Positions 38,003 through 47,851 of a DNA stretch of 64,000 bases are shown here, piece after piece. Source of the stretch: Gemmatimonadota bacterium (GTDB lineage Bacteria > Gemmatimonadota > Gemmatimonadetes > Gemmatimonadales > Gemmatimonadaceae); assembly GCA_003152485.1 (NCBI GenBank), contig PMAE01000018.1:117915-181914 (forward strand), read 5' to 3'. Both the position numbers and the translations under genes were made by a program. Below the pieces are notes generated by a model. That model searched no databases. It was given only the letters and a program-made list of their open reading frames with translations, and was not told the origin of the DNA. Each line of letters starts with the position of its first letter. The first letter of the stretch is position 1.

Positions 38003-38612
38003 ACCGGCGGAGACTGGAGATCTGCTCATGGAACGCGGGTTCCTCACGATCCGCGGCAACCACGACCGGCAACTCCTTGACCGCCCGGTATCGGAGATGG
38101 GTCCAATCGACCGCTTCACCGCAGCACATCTGAGCGAACGCCACCGCACGTGGCTGGCCGGGCTGCCGCCGACTGCCGTCGTGGACGACATCCTGCTCTG
38201 TCACGGGACGCCGTCAGACGACCTGACCTATCTCCTCGAGACCGTCGATGCACACGGGATCCGGATTACACCGCGCGCACGCCTCGACGCGCAACTCGCC
38301 TCGAGTCCGCAATCGCTCATCTTGTGCGGACACTCCCACAATCCCCGCGCAGTCGCTGCTTCAAATGGGCGCCTGGTCGTCAACCCGGGCAGCGTCGGCC
38401 TCCAAGCCTATCACGACACGGTACCGTATCCTCACATGATGGAAGTCGGGAGCCCGCACGCCCGATACGCCATCATAGACACCGGTCCGCGGCCACGCGT
38501 CGAGTTCATGGCCGTCGAATACGGCTGGGCGTCTGCCTCCGCTGATGCGCGCCGTGCCGGCCACGCGGATTGGGCGCACGCGCTGGCGGGCGGCTTCGTC
38601 GGCCCGCATTGA
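37875..38612 (+). CDS. Metallophosphoesterase (YfcE-like)
   Basis: MRIAAITDIHGNLRALQAVL, VNLGDCVSGPLEP, TIRGNHD, CGHSHNPRAV. Confidence 0.9.
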   Translation: MRIAAITDIHGNLRALQAVLADMADRSPDIIVNLGDCVSGPLEPAETGDLLMERGFLTIRGNHDRQLLDRPVSEMGPIDRFTAAHLSERHRTWLAGLPPTAVVDDILLCHGTPSDDLTYLLETVDAHGIRITPRARLDAQLASSPQSLILCGHSHNPRAVAASNGRLVVNPGSVGLQAYHDTVPYPHMMEVGSPHARYAIIDTGPRPRVEFMAVEYGWASASADARRAGHADWAHALAGGFVGPH

Positions 38613-38668
38613 GTTGCCATGAACTCGTGCTACCGCGAAAACGCAGCGTGTCGACGAGAGTACGCACG

Positions 38669-39001
38669 GTGACGACGCCACCGATCGCCTGCACGCTGAC
38701 GCCAGACGCGTACGCCGACCGCGTCCGCTGGATCGCGGACCTCAACCGCGCCTTCCTGCGCTCCCACGAGCAACACGACCGCACGCTCGACCTGGTCTAC
38801 GCGCCCGACGCCGCCCAACTGGTCCACGCGCTCGTGCAACGTGAACAGCTGTGCTGCGCTTTTCTGCGCTTCACGGTGCACCAGTCGGTCGATGCGGTCC
38901 GACTCCGGGTCGAGGCGCCCGCGGCCGCAGGTGATGGAGTAGACCTGCTATTTGCGCCCTTCCTCGAAAGCGCACCACTGGCAGCCGCCGGGGACCGCTA
39001 G
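38669..39001 (+). CDS. Small protein with REQLCCAFLRF motif, function unknown
   Basis: ORF 38570..39001 with possible GTG start at 38669; adjacent cysteines in a conserved-looking CCAFL motif. Confidence 0.6.
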   Translation: MTTPPIACTLTPDAYADRVRWIADLNRAFLRSHEQHDRTLDLVYAPDAAQLVHALVQREQLCCAFLRFTVHQSVDAVRLRVEAPAAAGDGVDLLFAPFLESAPLAAAGDR

Positions 39002-39087
39002 CGGCCTATAGCCATACGACGCCGGACGAAAAAAGTAGGCCAACCGCCTGATAATACAGTACTTAGGTACATATAGAGCACTTCCTC

Positions 39088-39308
39088 GTGGTCACCATCC
39101 GCCATGTGCGACAGCTTGACGGCCTGCAGCAGCGGGTCTCCCTCGAGGCAATGACCTTTGCCGCGACGCTGACCGGCCTCGCGGGCCTTGCGTATGGGCA
39201 GCTCGAGACCGCGGGCGTCGCCCCGGCGATCAACGTCGGATACGTTGCTCCCGCTTTGATGCTGTCTACGCGGTTGGCTATGTCGCGTCCAGCCGGCGGT
39301 ACCAATGA
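39088..39308 (+). pseudogene. Small membrane protein gene, apparently frameshifted, coupled to the downstream HTH gene
   Basis: MTFAATLTGLAGLAYGQLETAGVAPAINVGYVAPALML in one frame; alternative frame VYAVGYVASSRRYQ* ends in TGA overlapping the ATG at 39305. Confidence 0.45.
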
Positions 39309-39565
39309 AAGTCACCAACCGACTCCGCGTGCTGCGCGCGGAACAGGACTGGACCCAGGCCGTCGTGGCCGAACGGCTCGGCGTCTCACGGCAAGCGATC
39401 AACGCCGTCGAAAACGGGAAATACGATCCCAGCGTGTCACTCGCGCTCGCCTTGGCCCAGCTGTTCGGTACGCCCGTCGAACAGATCTTCAAGTTGGAGC
39501 CGGCCGATGCCGCGAGTGGCGCGAGTGGCGCGAGTGGCGCGAGTGGCGAGCTGGATCGCACCTAG
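39305..39565 (+). CDS. XRE-family (YozG-like) transcriptional regulator
   Basis: MKVTNRLRVLRAEQDWTQAVVAERLGVSRQAINAVENGKYDPSVSLALALAQLFGTPVEQIFKLE. Confidence 0.9.
   Translation: MKVTNRLRVLRAEQDWTQAVVAERLGVSRQAINAVENGKYDPSVSLALALAQLFGTPVEQIFKLEPADAASGASGASGASGELDRT
39512..39547. repeat. 9-bp in-frame tandem repeat (gcgagtggc x4) encoding ASG
   Basis: Direct reading; gives ASGASGASGASG at the C-terminus of the XRE protein. Confidence 0.9.
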
Positions 39566-39689
39566 CGGCCCGATCGACGGCCGTTCGACCCCGCAGTGGG
39601 TGGGCCAACAACGCGGCACCGGCCAGCGTTAGACTTCGCCGGATCACTTGTCAGATGCACCGGCGACCCACCCCCCGAGGAGAACACCG

Positions 39690-40037
39690 ATGACGAACCC
39701 AGGCGGCGCGGCCCCGCGCGAAAGTAATGAAATGAAACGCGTCTCGGATCAGATCGCGGGACGCCTCGCGAGCCGCAATGTTCGCTTGTCCGGACACGAA
39801 CGCCCCGAGGAGCTCGCACAGCTCGAGGAAGCTGTCGAGCGGTTCGAGGTCGCGGTCGAAGCCCGCGGCGGTGATCTCATGATGGACGAAGGCCCGCTGG
39901 GCCAGGTACCCCAGCCCGACGATCCACACTTCACACTGCCGCACCGAGCCGACGACGAGTCCGTGTCCCTTTACCTCGAGCGCATCGCGCGCGCCACAGA
40001 CGAGATCAAGCACCACCCGCGACGCGCAGGATCGTAA
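39690..40037 (+). CDS. Hypothetical protein (DUF4404-like size and composition)
   Basis: 115-aa ORF; acidic, helical composition. Confidence 0.5.
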   Translation: MTNPGGAAPRESNEMKRVSDQIAGRLASRNVRLSGHERPEELAQLEEAVERFEVAVEARGGDLMMDEGPLGQVPQPDDPHFTLPHRADDESVSLYLERIARATDEIKHHPRRAGS

Positions 40038-40084
40038 GCTCGCGGTCCCGTGACGAGCAATTCCGCTGCTCGATGTCGAATGCG

Positions 40085-40771
40085 TCACGATTGTGTCGTC
40101 GTGATGCGAACCTCGACCTCGAGGCACGCGGGGTCTCCACCGTGGACGCGTACCGTCAGCGCATTGAGCGCACGCGTCACGACGTCGGCGCCACTCAGCG
40201 CTTCGGGAGGGTATGTAGTCGCGACGGCAATCACGCGCATGTTCGCGGCGCGTGCGGCCTCGAGTCCCGCCGGCGCGTCTTCGACAACGACGCACTGAGC
40301 CGGCACAAACCCGAGCCGGGCCGCGGCGGCGAGATAGCCCTCCGGATCCGGCTTGCCGTGGGTCACTTCGTCGGCGCACACCATCACGGCCGGGACAGGT
40401 AGACCAAAATATCGAAGCCGGTGCTCCGCAACTGCTCGGACACCGGAGGTGACGACGGCCCAGCGCCCGCGGGGGAGTGCGTCGAGCAGTGCACGCGCGC
40501 CGGGGACCTCGGCTAGCCCCTCGATCGTGCGCGCCTCGTGACCAACCAGCGCTGCCAGCTCGGCCGATGCATCAAGATGCGGCGCAATCACGCGCAACGT
40601 GTCCGACGCCCGGCGACCGTGGGCCACACGCAGGATCGTCGCCGCGTCGAGTCCGTGCCGCGACGCCCATGCGCGCCACGTGTGCTCGACGCACGCGGTC
40701 GAGTCTACCAGTACGCCGTCGAGGTCGAACAGCAGCGCATCACAGTCGAGCCGCACGGTTTCGTCAGTCAT
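40085..40771 (-). CDS. HAD-IA family phosphatase
   Basis: CDALLFDLDGVLVDST, VVTSGVRAVAEHRL, GKPDPEGYLAAAARLGFVPAQCVVVEDAPAGLEAA. Confidence 0.93.
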   Translation of the reverse strand: MTDETVRLDCDALLFDLDGVLVDSTACVEHTWRAWASRHGLDAATILRVAHGRRASDTLRVIAPHLDASAELAALVGHEARTIEGLAEVPGARALLDALPRGRWAVVTSGVRAVAEHRLRYFGLPVPAVMVCADEVTHGKPDPEGYLAAAARLGFVPAQCVVVEDAPAGLEAARAANMRVIAVATTYPPEALSGADVVTRALNALTVRVHGGDPACLEVEVRITTTQS

Positions 40772-40989
40772 GAGCCGCCGGGAGGTCCAGGCCGAGCCAC
40801 CAGGCAATCATGAAAGCCGGCGCGATGGAATTCGTGCGACCACACATTCGCGGAATCTACCGCATTCCCTAGCTACCAATGGATCGTGCATCGGGCTCGG
40901 CACGACGACTATCACGCGCCTGCGTCACACGATGGCCGGCGGGCCGTGGAAAGCAGGGCGCAGGAGCGGTGTCACAGTTCCGCACACCG

Positions 40990-41275
40990 CGGCAAGACGC
41001 ACGACGTATTGCATTGTGCCCGCGTCACCCATTCACCACACCGCGCCGCGGTGTTGAAAACAAAGCACTTACCTGCCCATTCCTGGTGGACCGAGGGTTG
41101 CTCGGTACCTCCTCCACATGATGTAATGCAGCGCACAGCAGGCAGCCGCCCAGTGGACGCATTGTAGTGGCGCACAGTGACTCACCCCCATGCAGGACTC
41201 TTCAGATGGCGCGGATTCGATCGTACGGCTGGACGGCGGCACTTGCGGTCGTCAGCCTGCTCGCATGCGTTGGAG
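40990..41275. repeat. Diverged direct repeat, copy A
   Basis: caagacgcacgacgt...gcattg...gccgcggtgttga...tcgatcgtacggctggac...; collinear with 43038..43325 at a near-constant offset of about 2047-2050 bp. Confidence 0.8.
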
Positions 41276-41310
41276 AGTTTGAGTCGCGAAGCGCGTCCGG
41301 GGTACGCTAG
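41206..41310 (+). pseudogene. Truncated lipoprotein leader (34 aa)
   Basis: MARIRSYGWTAALAVVSLLACVGEFESRSASGVR*, paralogous to the leader of the lipoprotein at 43256. Confidence 0.65.
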
Positions 41311-41315
41311 TACCA

Positions 41316-42941
41316 ATGGGTGCGGGTCGGGTAATACGCGGACCGGCAGGCTGGAATGATTCAGCCCGCCCGGTCTCGTCTGAGGGGTTGAGCCAAGCGG
41401 AGACGTCGTTGCTCGCGGCCAAAGATTGCGAGCGGGTTGGCAACCTGGACGGTGCCATTCGAGCGTACGTCGCGGCTGCCACCAGTCCGGGCACGCGACG
41501 GCAGGACGTGGCGGCAAGTGCCGAAGCGTTGCGGCGTCACGCCTCGATACTGCGGCGCCGTCAGGAATATGGGCAGGCGGCCGCGCTGTGCCGGGAGAGC
41601 TACGATGTCGCGATCGCGGTGGGGTTGACGGTCCTCGCGGCGAATGCTCTCAACGGGCTCGGTATCGTGCATTCCGAGCAGGGCGAATGGTCAGCGGCCA
41701 CCGAGGCGCTCGATCGCGCGCTTGCAGTCGGCGGTCACGACGCGACGCTGCGCGGACATGTGGAGCAAAACTTCGGGATCATCGCAAACATCCAGGGAGA
41801 TTTCGAGACCGCACTTCGGCGCTATCGGCAGGCACTGGAGGCATTTCACTCGGCAGGCGATGATCGAGGCGCGGCCGCCGCGTACCACAACCTCGGGATG
41901 ATCAGCGCCGATCGGGCGCGATGGGACGATGCGTACGGGTATTTCGAATCCAGTCTGGCGCTCGCCGACAAACTCAGCGACCTGCAACTCCGCGCCATGG
42001 TGCTCCTCAATCGGACCGAGGTACACATCGCGCGTCAGCGGTACGAAGAGGCGAAGACCGGTGCGGAAGAGGCGCTCCGGATCTTCTCCCAGTTGGGCGT
42101 GCGACAGGGCCGATCCGAAGCTTACAAGTTCCTCGGAATGGTCTATCGCGAAACCGGGGCGACCGAGCTCGCCAAGTCGCGGTTGCAGTCTGCCATCGCG
42201 TTGGCGAGTGAAGGGGGCGCCGTTCTCGAAGAAGCGGAAGCCACGCGGGAGCTCGCCATCCTCTATCGCCGGCTCGACTGCAACCACGAAGCGCTGACGC
42301 TGCTCAACACGGCGCACCGTCTGTTCCAGCGTCGAGGCGCCCGGGCAGACTCGCAGAACGTCAGCTCGACCATGGTGGATCTCGAGCGGATCTATCTCGA
42401 GGTGGTCGCGGGGTGGGGCCGGTCGATCGAGTCGTCCGATCTCTACACGCACGGCCACTGTGAGCGAGTTGCTCTGTATGCCGCCAAACTCGCGACCGCG
42501 CTTGGCCTCGATGACGCGATGGTCACCACCGTGCGGATCGGCGCGTATCTGCACGATGTCGGCAAGGTGCGGGTGCCGCATGAGATCCTGAACAAGCCGG
42601 GGCGGCTGACCTCGGACGAGCGCGAGATCATGGAGCAGCATCCGCTCTACGGTCTGGAGCTGCTCGCCTCGGTCGAATTTCCGTGGCAGGTCAAGCCGAT
42701 CATCCGGTGGCACCATGAAAAGGCGGACGGCACGGGGTACCCTGACCGGTTGGCGGGGGACGAGATTCCATTGACCGCGCAGATTATCGGAGTCGTCGAC
42801 GCGTTCGACGCGATGACGAGCACGCGGAGCTACCGCGCGGCGATGCCGATGAGTGAGGTGGTCGCCGAGATTCGGAAGTGCGCGCGGTGGTGGCGCCCCG
42901 ACGTGGTCGAGGCGTTCCTCGCGTCCGTGCCGGGGGCGTAG
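41316..42941 (+). CDS. TPR-domain HD-GYP phosphodiesterase-like protein
   Basis: TPR-like N-terminus; HD-GYP: YTHGHCERVALYAAKLA...AYLHDVGKVRVPHEILNKPG...HHEKADGTGYPDRLAGDEIPLTAQIIGVVDAFDAMTS. Confidence 0.95.
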   Translation: MGAGRVIRGPAGWNDSARPVSSEGLSQAETSLLAAKDCERVGNLDGAIRAYVAAATSPGTRRQDVAASAEALRRHASILRRRQEYGQAAALCRESYDVAIAVGLTVLAANALNGLGIVHSEQGEWSAATEALDRALAVGGHDATLRGHVEQNFGIIANIQGDFETALRRYRQALEAFHSAGDDRGAAAAYHNLGMISADRARWDDAYGYFESSLALADKLSDLQLRAMVLLNRTEVHIARQRYEEAKTGAEEALRIFSQLGVRQGRSEAYKFLGMVYRETGATELAKSRLQSAIALASEGGAVLEEAEATRELAILYRRLDCNHEALTLLNTAHRLFQRRGARADSQNVSSTMVDLERIYLEVVAGWGRSIESSDLYTHGHCERVALYAAKLATALGLDDAMVTTVRIGAYLHDVGKVRVPHEILNKPGRLTSDEREIMEQHPLYGLELLASVEFPWQVKPIIRWHHEKADGTGYPDRLAGDEIPLTAQIIGVVDAFDAMTSTRSYRAAMPMSEVVAEIRKCARWWRPDVVEAFLASVPGA

Positions 42942-43037
42942 CCGGTGGGAACCCCGATTTTGCGGCGGATCCCGCCGCACAGGCCTGCGAGCCATCGCAC
43001 CTCGGATCTGGCACTGTTTTTGACGCCGAGCCACATA

Positions 43038-43325
43038 CCGCAAGACGCACGACGTCGTGCATTGCGCGTCAGGCGAACCGACCGCACACCCGGCCGCGGT
43101 GTTGACAGCAAAGGACTTACACCCCTGCGGCTAGCGGACCAAAGGTTGCCCCGTACCCATCTCGATGAACTAATCAAGCGCACCGCCCGCACTCGCTCAT
43201 CGAGCGCTTTGTGTAGGCACGAGTGGACCATCACATCAGACGCAGGACCCAGAAGATGACCCGGACTCGATCGTACGGCTGGACGATGGCTCTTGTGGTC
43301 GTGGGCCTGCTTGCATGTGGTGGCG
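43038..43325. repeat. Diverged direct repeat, copy B
   Basis: See copy A. Confidence 0.8.
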
Positions 43326-43882
43326 AGGGCGGGCAGCCGCTAGCACCATCTCGAGGCGGCGCGGGCGGCGACATGCCATCGATGCAAACACTCGTACCCG
43401 TTTCCGGGGGCCACGACTCGGTGACGTCCGGTCACGGGTGGCCCACGCTTGCCGGCTCGGATACGCTGACCTACTTCACGTGCAGCGATAGCCGCGGCCC
43501 CTACTCCGGCGCAGCGGTGATTGGCCCCGCGGGCGGCACGGTCGTCTTTGGCCCGCATTCGCTGACGGTGCCGGCGGGCGCGCTCCAGACCAACACGGCG
43601 ATCACAGCGGCCACGCTTCACGGGGATACGCTGGCGGTGACATTCGGGCCGGCCGGGCTTCACTTCGCGCAGCCCGCGACCCTCGTGCTCAGCTACTCGC
43701 GGTGCCAAGTGGGGCCAGCCGGACCGCTCGGTATCGTGTTTGCGAATGACGGAATGACGCAAATGATCGAGTTGGTTCCGTCGAAGGAGAACGGGTCGAC
43801 AAAGGTCGTCCAGGGTCCCATCACGCATTTCTCGGTATACGCGGCGTCAGAGTCACGGAGCGGAGGGGGTCACGACCACTAG
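43256..43882 (+). CDS. Lipoprotein with ZU5-like domain
   Basis: Lipobox GLLACGGEGG; IGPAGGTVVFGPHSLTVPAGAL...FGPAGLHFAQPATLVLSYSRC. Confidence 0.65.
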   Translation: MTRTRSYGWTMALVVVGLLACGGEGGQPLAPSRGGAGGDMPSMQTLVPVSGGHDSVTSGHGWPTLAGSDTLTYFTCSDSRGPYSGAAVIGPAGGTVVFGPHSLTVPAGALQTNTAITAATLHGDTLAVTFGPAGLHFAQPATLVLSYSRCQVGPAGPLGIVFANDGMTQMIELVPSKENGSTKVVQGPITHFSVYAASESRSGGGHDH

Positions 43883-43978
43883 GGGTGCGTACGACACGCG
43901 GTGCACGGGTCGGCCGAACGATCCGGCCGCTCGTGCCTCCCAATTGACTGAACCCCAGCATCGTCTCCCTCCTTCTCA

Positions 43979-44404
43979 GTGACATCGGCCGTGCCAACTC
44001 ACATTCCCCCCGCAGGCGTGTCCGGAGCGCCAGGGTGTCAACACTGCGAGCGCCTCGTGGCGGAACGCGACCGGTACCGGGCAGGCCTTACTGAAATGGC
44101 CTACTCCGTGGGGTGGCCAGCGAACCCAAGTGAACACGTGCTGGAGATCCAACAGCTGGCGATCACGCTGCTCGGCATCTACTCCTCCGTCCCGCACCGC
44201 GACCCGACGCCCGTCCATGCTCGGCTCGCGTTCGGAAAGCAGCCTGGCGCGAAACCAATCCGGCAGGCGCCGCAATCGATGGCGTGGCTGCGCAGATTTG
44301 CGCGGGCTATCGTAGCGATCGTGGCATCATCGATGGGGGTGCGTTGGTTTGCGGCGAGGACCGGCCGTCGACCGAGACCGTCGTACACGCGACCTCACCG
44401 GTAA
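43979..44404 (+). CDS. Hypothetical protein
   Basis: 141-aa ORF with N-terminal CQHCERLVAERD; no firm family. Confidence 0.35.
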   Translation: MTSAVPTHIPPAGVSGAPGCQHCERLVAERDRYRAGLTEMAYSVGWPANPSEHVLEIQQLAITLLGIYSSVPHRDPTPVHARLAFGKQPGAKPIRQAPQSMAWLRRFARAIVAIVASSMGVRWFAARTGRRPRPSYTRPHR

Positions 44405-44698
44405 ATCGCGGCGTATTCGGGGTATCCGGCATCGCGGTTGCGCCTGATGCCGGCTGGCGCCCATTCGTCGAGGGGTATAACCGAGCCGTCGTTATCACGT
44501 CACCGCTGCTCACACCCGCGACTGACCAGACGTCGGCAAACTGCCCGATGGCGGCATACTGATCATCCCTTGCCAATCGAATGATGACACATAACATTCG
44601 GTCTGGGGGCAGGTCAGTGCCGAGCTCCGCCACGACGTAGCCGCTTCGCGACAGGCGCGAGAGAGGCGGAAACGGCACTCGGTCGGACGGAGGCAACA

Positions 44699-46681
44699 AT
44701 GGATCGGACGGTCAGGCTCTGTACACTCGCCGCGATCGCCGCGGTGACCGCCAGCACTCTCGCGGCTCAACCGCCCCGCGCGCTACTGGATTCGGCGACC
44801 CGGGAACAGCGCTACAAAACGGAGCAGGAGCTCGAATCCCTCGCTGTCATCGACCGGCGCGTCATGATTCCGATGCGCGACGGGACTCGTCTCATGACCG
44901 ACATCTACCGGCCGAAGAACACGACCGACAAGGTGCCCACGATCTTCGTTCGCACGCCGTACAATTTCAATTTCTGGGACGTGCGCGATCGCGTGCCGGC
45001 GGACATGACCAACGTCCTCACGGCCATCAAGCACGGATACGCGTTCGTCGAACAAAATGAGCGTGGCCAATTCTTCTCCGAAGGGGTCTACGACATCCTG
45101 GGACCGCCCCGCACGGACGGCTACGACATGATCAAGTGGCTCCATGATCAATCGTGGTCGAGCGGGAAGATCGGGCTCATCGGCTGCTCATCGACTGCGG
45201 AGTGGCAGTTGGGGGTTGCCGCGACCGCGCCGCCAGGGCTGACGACGATCATCCCACAGGGCTTTGGCGCCGGTATCGGACGCGTCAAGCCGTACACCGA
45301 ACAGGGCAACTGGTATCGCGGCGGCGCGGTGCAGATGCTGTTCATCTACTGGCTCTCGGACTATGTGCAGTATGCCGTGCATCCGATCTTCCCGGCCGGC
45401 ACGTCGCAGGACAATCTGCGCATCGCGTCCCGATACTTCGACCTCGGCGCCCAGGCGCCGAGCGGGAACTGGCCGGAGGCGTTCAAGCACCTGCCAGAGC
45501 AGGACATGCTCAAATCGATCGACGGCGAGCCCGGCATCTTCGCCGACTCCGAGCCGAACGTCACCGGCGGCCGCATGATTCAGCGGACTCCCGGCGACTC
45601 CGCGTGGGACCGCGGTGGGTTGTACCGGGACGACATGGTGATCGACGTGCCAGGCCTCTATCTCGTGAGCTGGTACGATGTCTCGGTCGGGCCGAATCTC
45701 GCTCTCTTCAATCACGTGCGGCAGACCGCGTCGCCGGCCGTGGCGAAAGAGCAGTACCTCATGATCGCGCCGACGTTGCACTGCGGCTATACACGCGCGA
45801 CCGAGCACACGGTCGTGGGTGAGCGCGACGAGGGCGATGCCCGGTGGGACTATCCGGCGCTCACCTATGGATGGTTCGACCATTTCCTCAAGGGCGAGGA
45901 CAACCATCTTCTCGACACCCTTCCCCACGTCCGGTATTACACGATGGGGATCAACAAATGGCAGAAGTCAGATACGTGGCCGCCCAAGGGCGCCGAGCCA
46001 CTCACCTTCTACCTGTCGAGCGGCGGCCACGCCAACACCGGAACGGGAGACGGTGTTCTCGCTCCGAAGGCCCCGGGTGGTGACAAGCCAGACGGCTTCA
46101 CCTACGACCCAATGGCGCCGGTCCCCACCTACGGCGGCGGCTTTTGCTGCATGCCCGGCGTGCCGGACGGGTCGCGCGATCAGCGCGCGATGGAGACTCG
46201 GCCGGACATCCTGGTCTACACGTCGCCGGCCCTCAAAGAGGGGACCGAAGTCAGTGGGCCGATCACGGCGACGCTCTTCGTATCCTCGGACCGCAAGGAC
46301 ACTGACTTCACGATCAGGATCGAGGATGTGTATCCCGACGGTCGCGCGTTCAACCTGGATGAAACGATCCAGCGCGTCCGATACCGTGAGGGCTACGACA
46401 GGCCGGTGTGGATGGACGGGGGCAAGGTGTACAAGGTGACGATGTCCCCGATGACCACGAGCAACTACTTCGAGGCCGGCCACCGCATCCGCGTCGAGGT
46501 GTCGAGCAGCAATTTCCCGCGCTTCGACCGGAATCTCAATACCGGCGGCCACAACTACGACGAGGCGACCGGCGTAACCGCGCACAACGAGGTCCACCAC
46601 TCACGCGATTATCCGTCGTCGGTCACGATCACAGTGGTTCCCCACAAGCCCGGCGAGGTCGCGGCGGGCGGGGGGAAGTAG
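44699..46681 (+). CDS. CocE/NonD family (S15-like) hydrolase
   Basis: [50 protein letters not shown]-terminal jelly-roll region ([21 protein letters not shown]). Confidence 0.93.
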   Translation: MDRTVRLCTLAAIAAVTASTLAAQPPRALLDSATREQRYKTEQELESLAVIDRRVMIPMRDGTRLMTDIYRPKNTTDKVPTIFVRTPYNFNFWDVRDRVPADMTNVLTAIKHGYAFVEQNERGQFFSEGVYDILGPPRTDGYDMIKWLHDQSWSSGKIGLIGCSSTAEWQLGVAATAPPGLTTIIPQGFGAGIGRVKPYTEQGNWYRGGAVQMLFIYWLSDYVQYAVHPIFPAGTSQDNLRIASRYFDLGAQAPSGNWPEAFKHLPEQDMLKSIDGEPGIFADSEPNVTGGRMIQRTPGDSAWDRGGLYRDDMVIDVPGLYLVSWYDVSVGPNLALFNHVRQTASPAVAKEQYLMIAPTLHCGYTRATEHTVVGERDEGDARWDYPALTYGWFDHFLKGEDNHLLDTLPHVRYYTMGINKWQKSDTWPPKGAEPLTFYLSSGGHANTGTGDGVLAPKAPGGDKPDGFTYDPMAPVPTYGGGFCCMPGVPDGSRDQRAMETRPDILVYTSPALKEGTEVSGPITATLFVSSDRKDTDFTIRIEDVYPDGRAFNLDETIQRVRYREGYDRPVWMDGGKVYKVTMSPMTTSNYFEAGHRIRVEVSSSNFPRFDRNLNTGGHNYDEATGVTAHNEVHHSRDYPSSVTITVVPHKPGEVAAGGGK

Positions 46682-46749
46682 CGACACCTCGGCTACTCAG
46701 CGTGCACTCATCCGATCGTGGACTGGGATGGGTGCCAGGTTTCAGGGCC

Positions 46750-47694
46750 TCAGTGCACCGCGATGGTGACGTCGTCGATATCGGTGTACGTAGATTTCGC
46801 CTGCGCGCCGCCATAGACTGACCGCGACAGATATTGCTCGCTCGCGGTCCAGGCGGTCGCGTTCGTCACGCCGGTCGCCGTACCCACGTTTTTGCCGTTG
46901 ACGAACAATGTCACGGAGCTGGTGCCGGTTACGCCCGTGCTCTTGATCAAGATCTCCTCTTGGTCCCATGCGCCGCGGCCGGCCGCCACTCCGGGCAATG
47001 TCATCGCTCTCGTGACCGGGATCGTGCCGTGCGCACCGGTTTCATTGTTGTCGGGGATGCTGTGTTCGTCCACTCCCTGGAAATCCAGCCCAATGACCGG
47101 CGTGTGGTTGAACGCGAGCCACGACATGATCGTGAGGTCGCCATCGGATGGTCCCTTGGGCGCCCACACCTTGCTATCGCTCGAGTGCATGGCCGCGACG
47201 ATGGCAGCGTAGGTGCCCACGGGCTGCCACCGCTGGCGCCAGCCGACGTAGTAGCTGCCGGTCCCGCCCGTGTGGGTGAGGTACATATCCCACGCGGGGT
47301 CGTTCACTTTGCCCGCCGGGAACGTCACACGGTAGCCGGACGGTTGGATATCGGTGTTCCGCGTGCCGTTCGGGTTCGTGGCCGCCGAGGCGAGTCCGAT
47401 GCTGCCCTGCCCGCCGTTCCGGTTCCACGTACACGGCACCGGACCGCCGAAGTTGATGGTGCCACCGGCCGGCATCGCGAACCCCGGCGACCGCGACGTC
47501 ACGCGCCCAGTCTGGCAGATCACGGTCCAGCCCCTCGGCAGGTTCCAGCCCGGCATCGTGGGGGGCGGGATGCGCGGCAGCGTGATGCGCGGCAGCGTGT
47601 TGAGCGGGATGATATCCGACGGTGCCGTTGATCCACCGCCGCCGCACGCGGCCACACATAGCAGTCCAACTCCGACGCCGATGGTCCGACGCAT
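46750..47694 (-). CDS. Secreted lipoprotein, concanavalin-like/lectin-type region (hypothetical)
   Basis: Lipobox LLCVAACGGGG; beta-rich C-terminus GTSSVTLFVNGKNVGTATG...YTDIDDVTIAVH. Confidence 0.55.
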   Translation of the reverse strand: MRRTIGVGVGLLCVAACGGGGSTAPSDIIPLNTLPRITLPRIPPPTMPGWNLPRGWTVICQTGRVTSRSPGFAMPAGGTINFGGPVPCTWNRNGGQGSIGLASAATNPNGTRNTDIQPSGYRVTFPAGKVNDPAWDMYLTHTGGTGSYYVGWRQRWQPVGTYAAIVAAMHSSDSKVWAPKGPSDGDLTIMSWLAFNHTPVIGLDFQGVDEHSIPDNNETGAHGTIPVTRAMTLPGVAAGRGAWDQEEILIKSTGVTGTSSVTLFVNGKNVGTATGVTNATAWTASEQYLSRSVYGGAQAKSTYTDIDDVTIAVH

Positions 47695-47851
47695 ACGCCG
47701 TCCTCTTCGTAGGCGTGGCGGCGCGGCGCGTCGTTCGCACCGGCCCAGAGCACAATGATGCTTAGCAGTAATCCAGGTCGATGCTTCACGACCAGATGTG
47801 CAAGCATACCTACTCTCGGGTCAAACGCCACCCCACCCATACGGCGGGGTT

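Noticed and set aside
41691-43043. 450-aa minus-strand ORF antisense to the TPR-HD-GYP gene
   Set aside because: Shadow ORF; the plus strand has unambiguous HD-GYP and TPR motifs.
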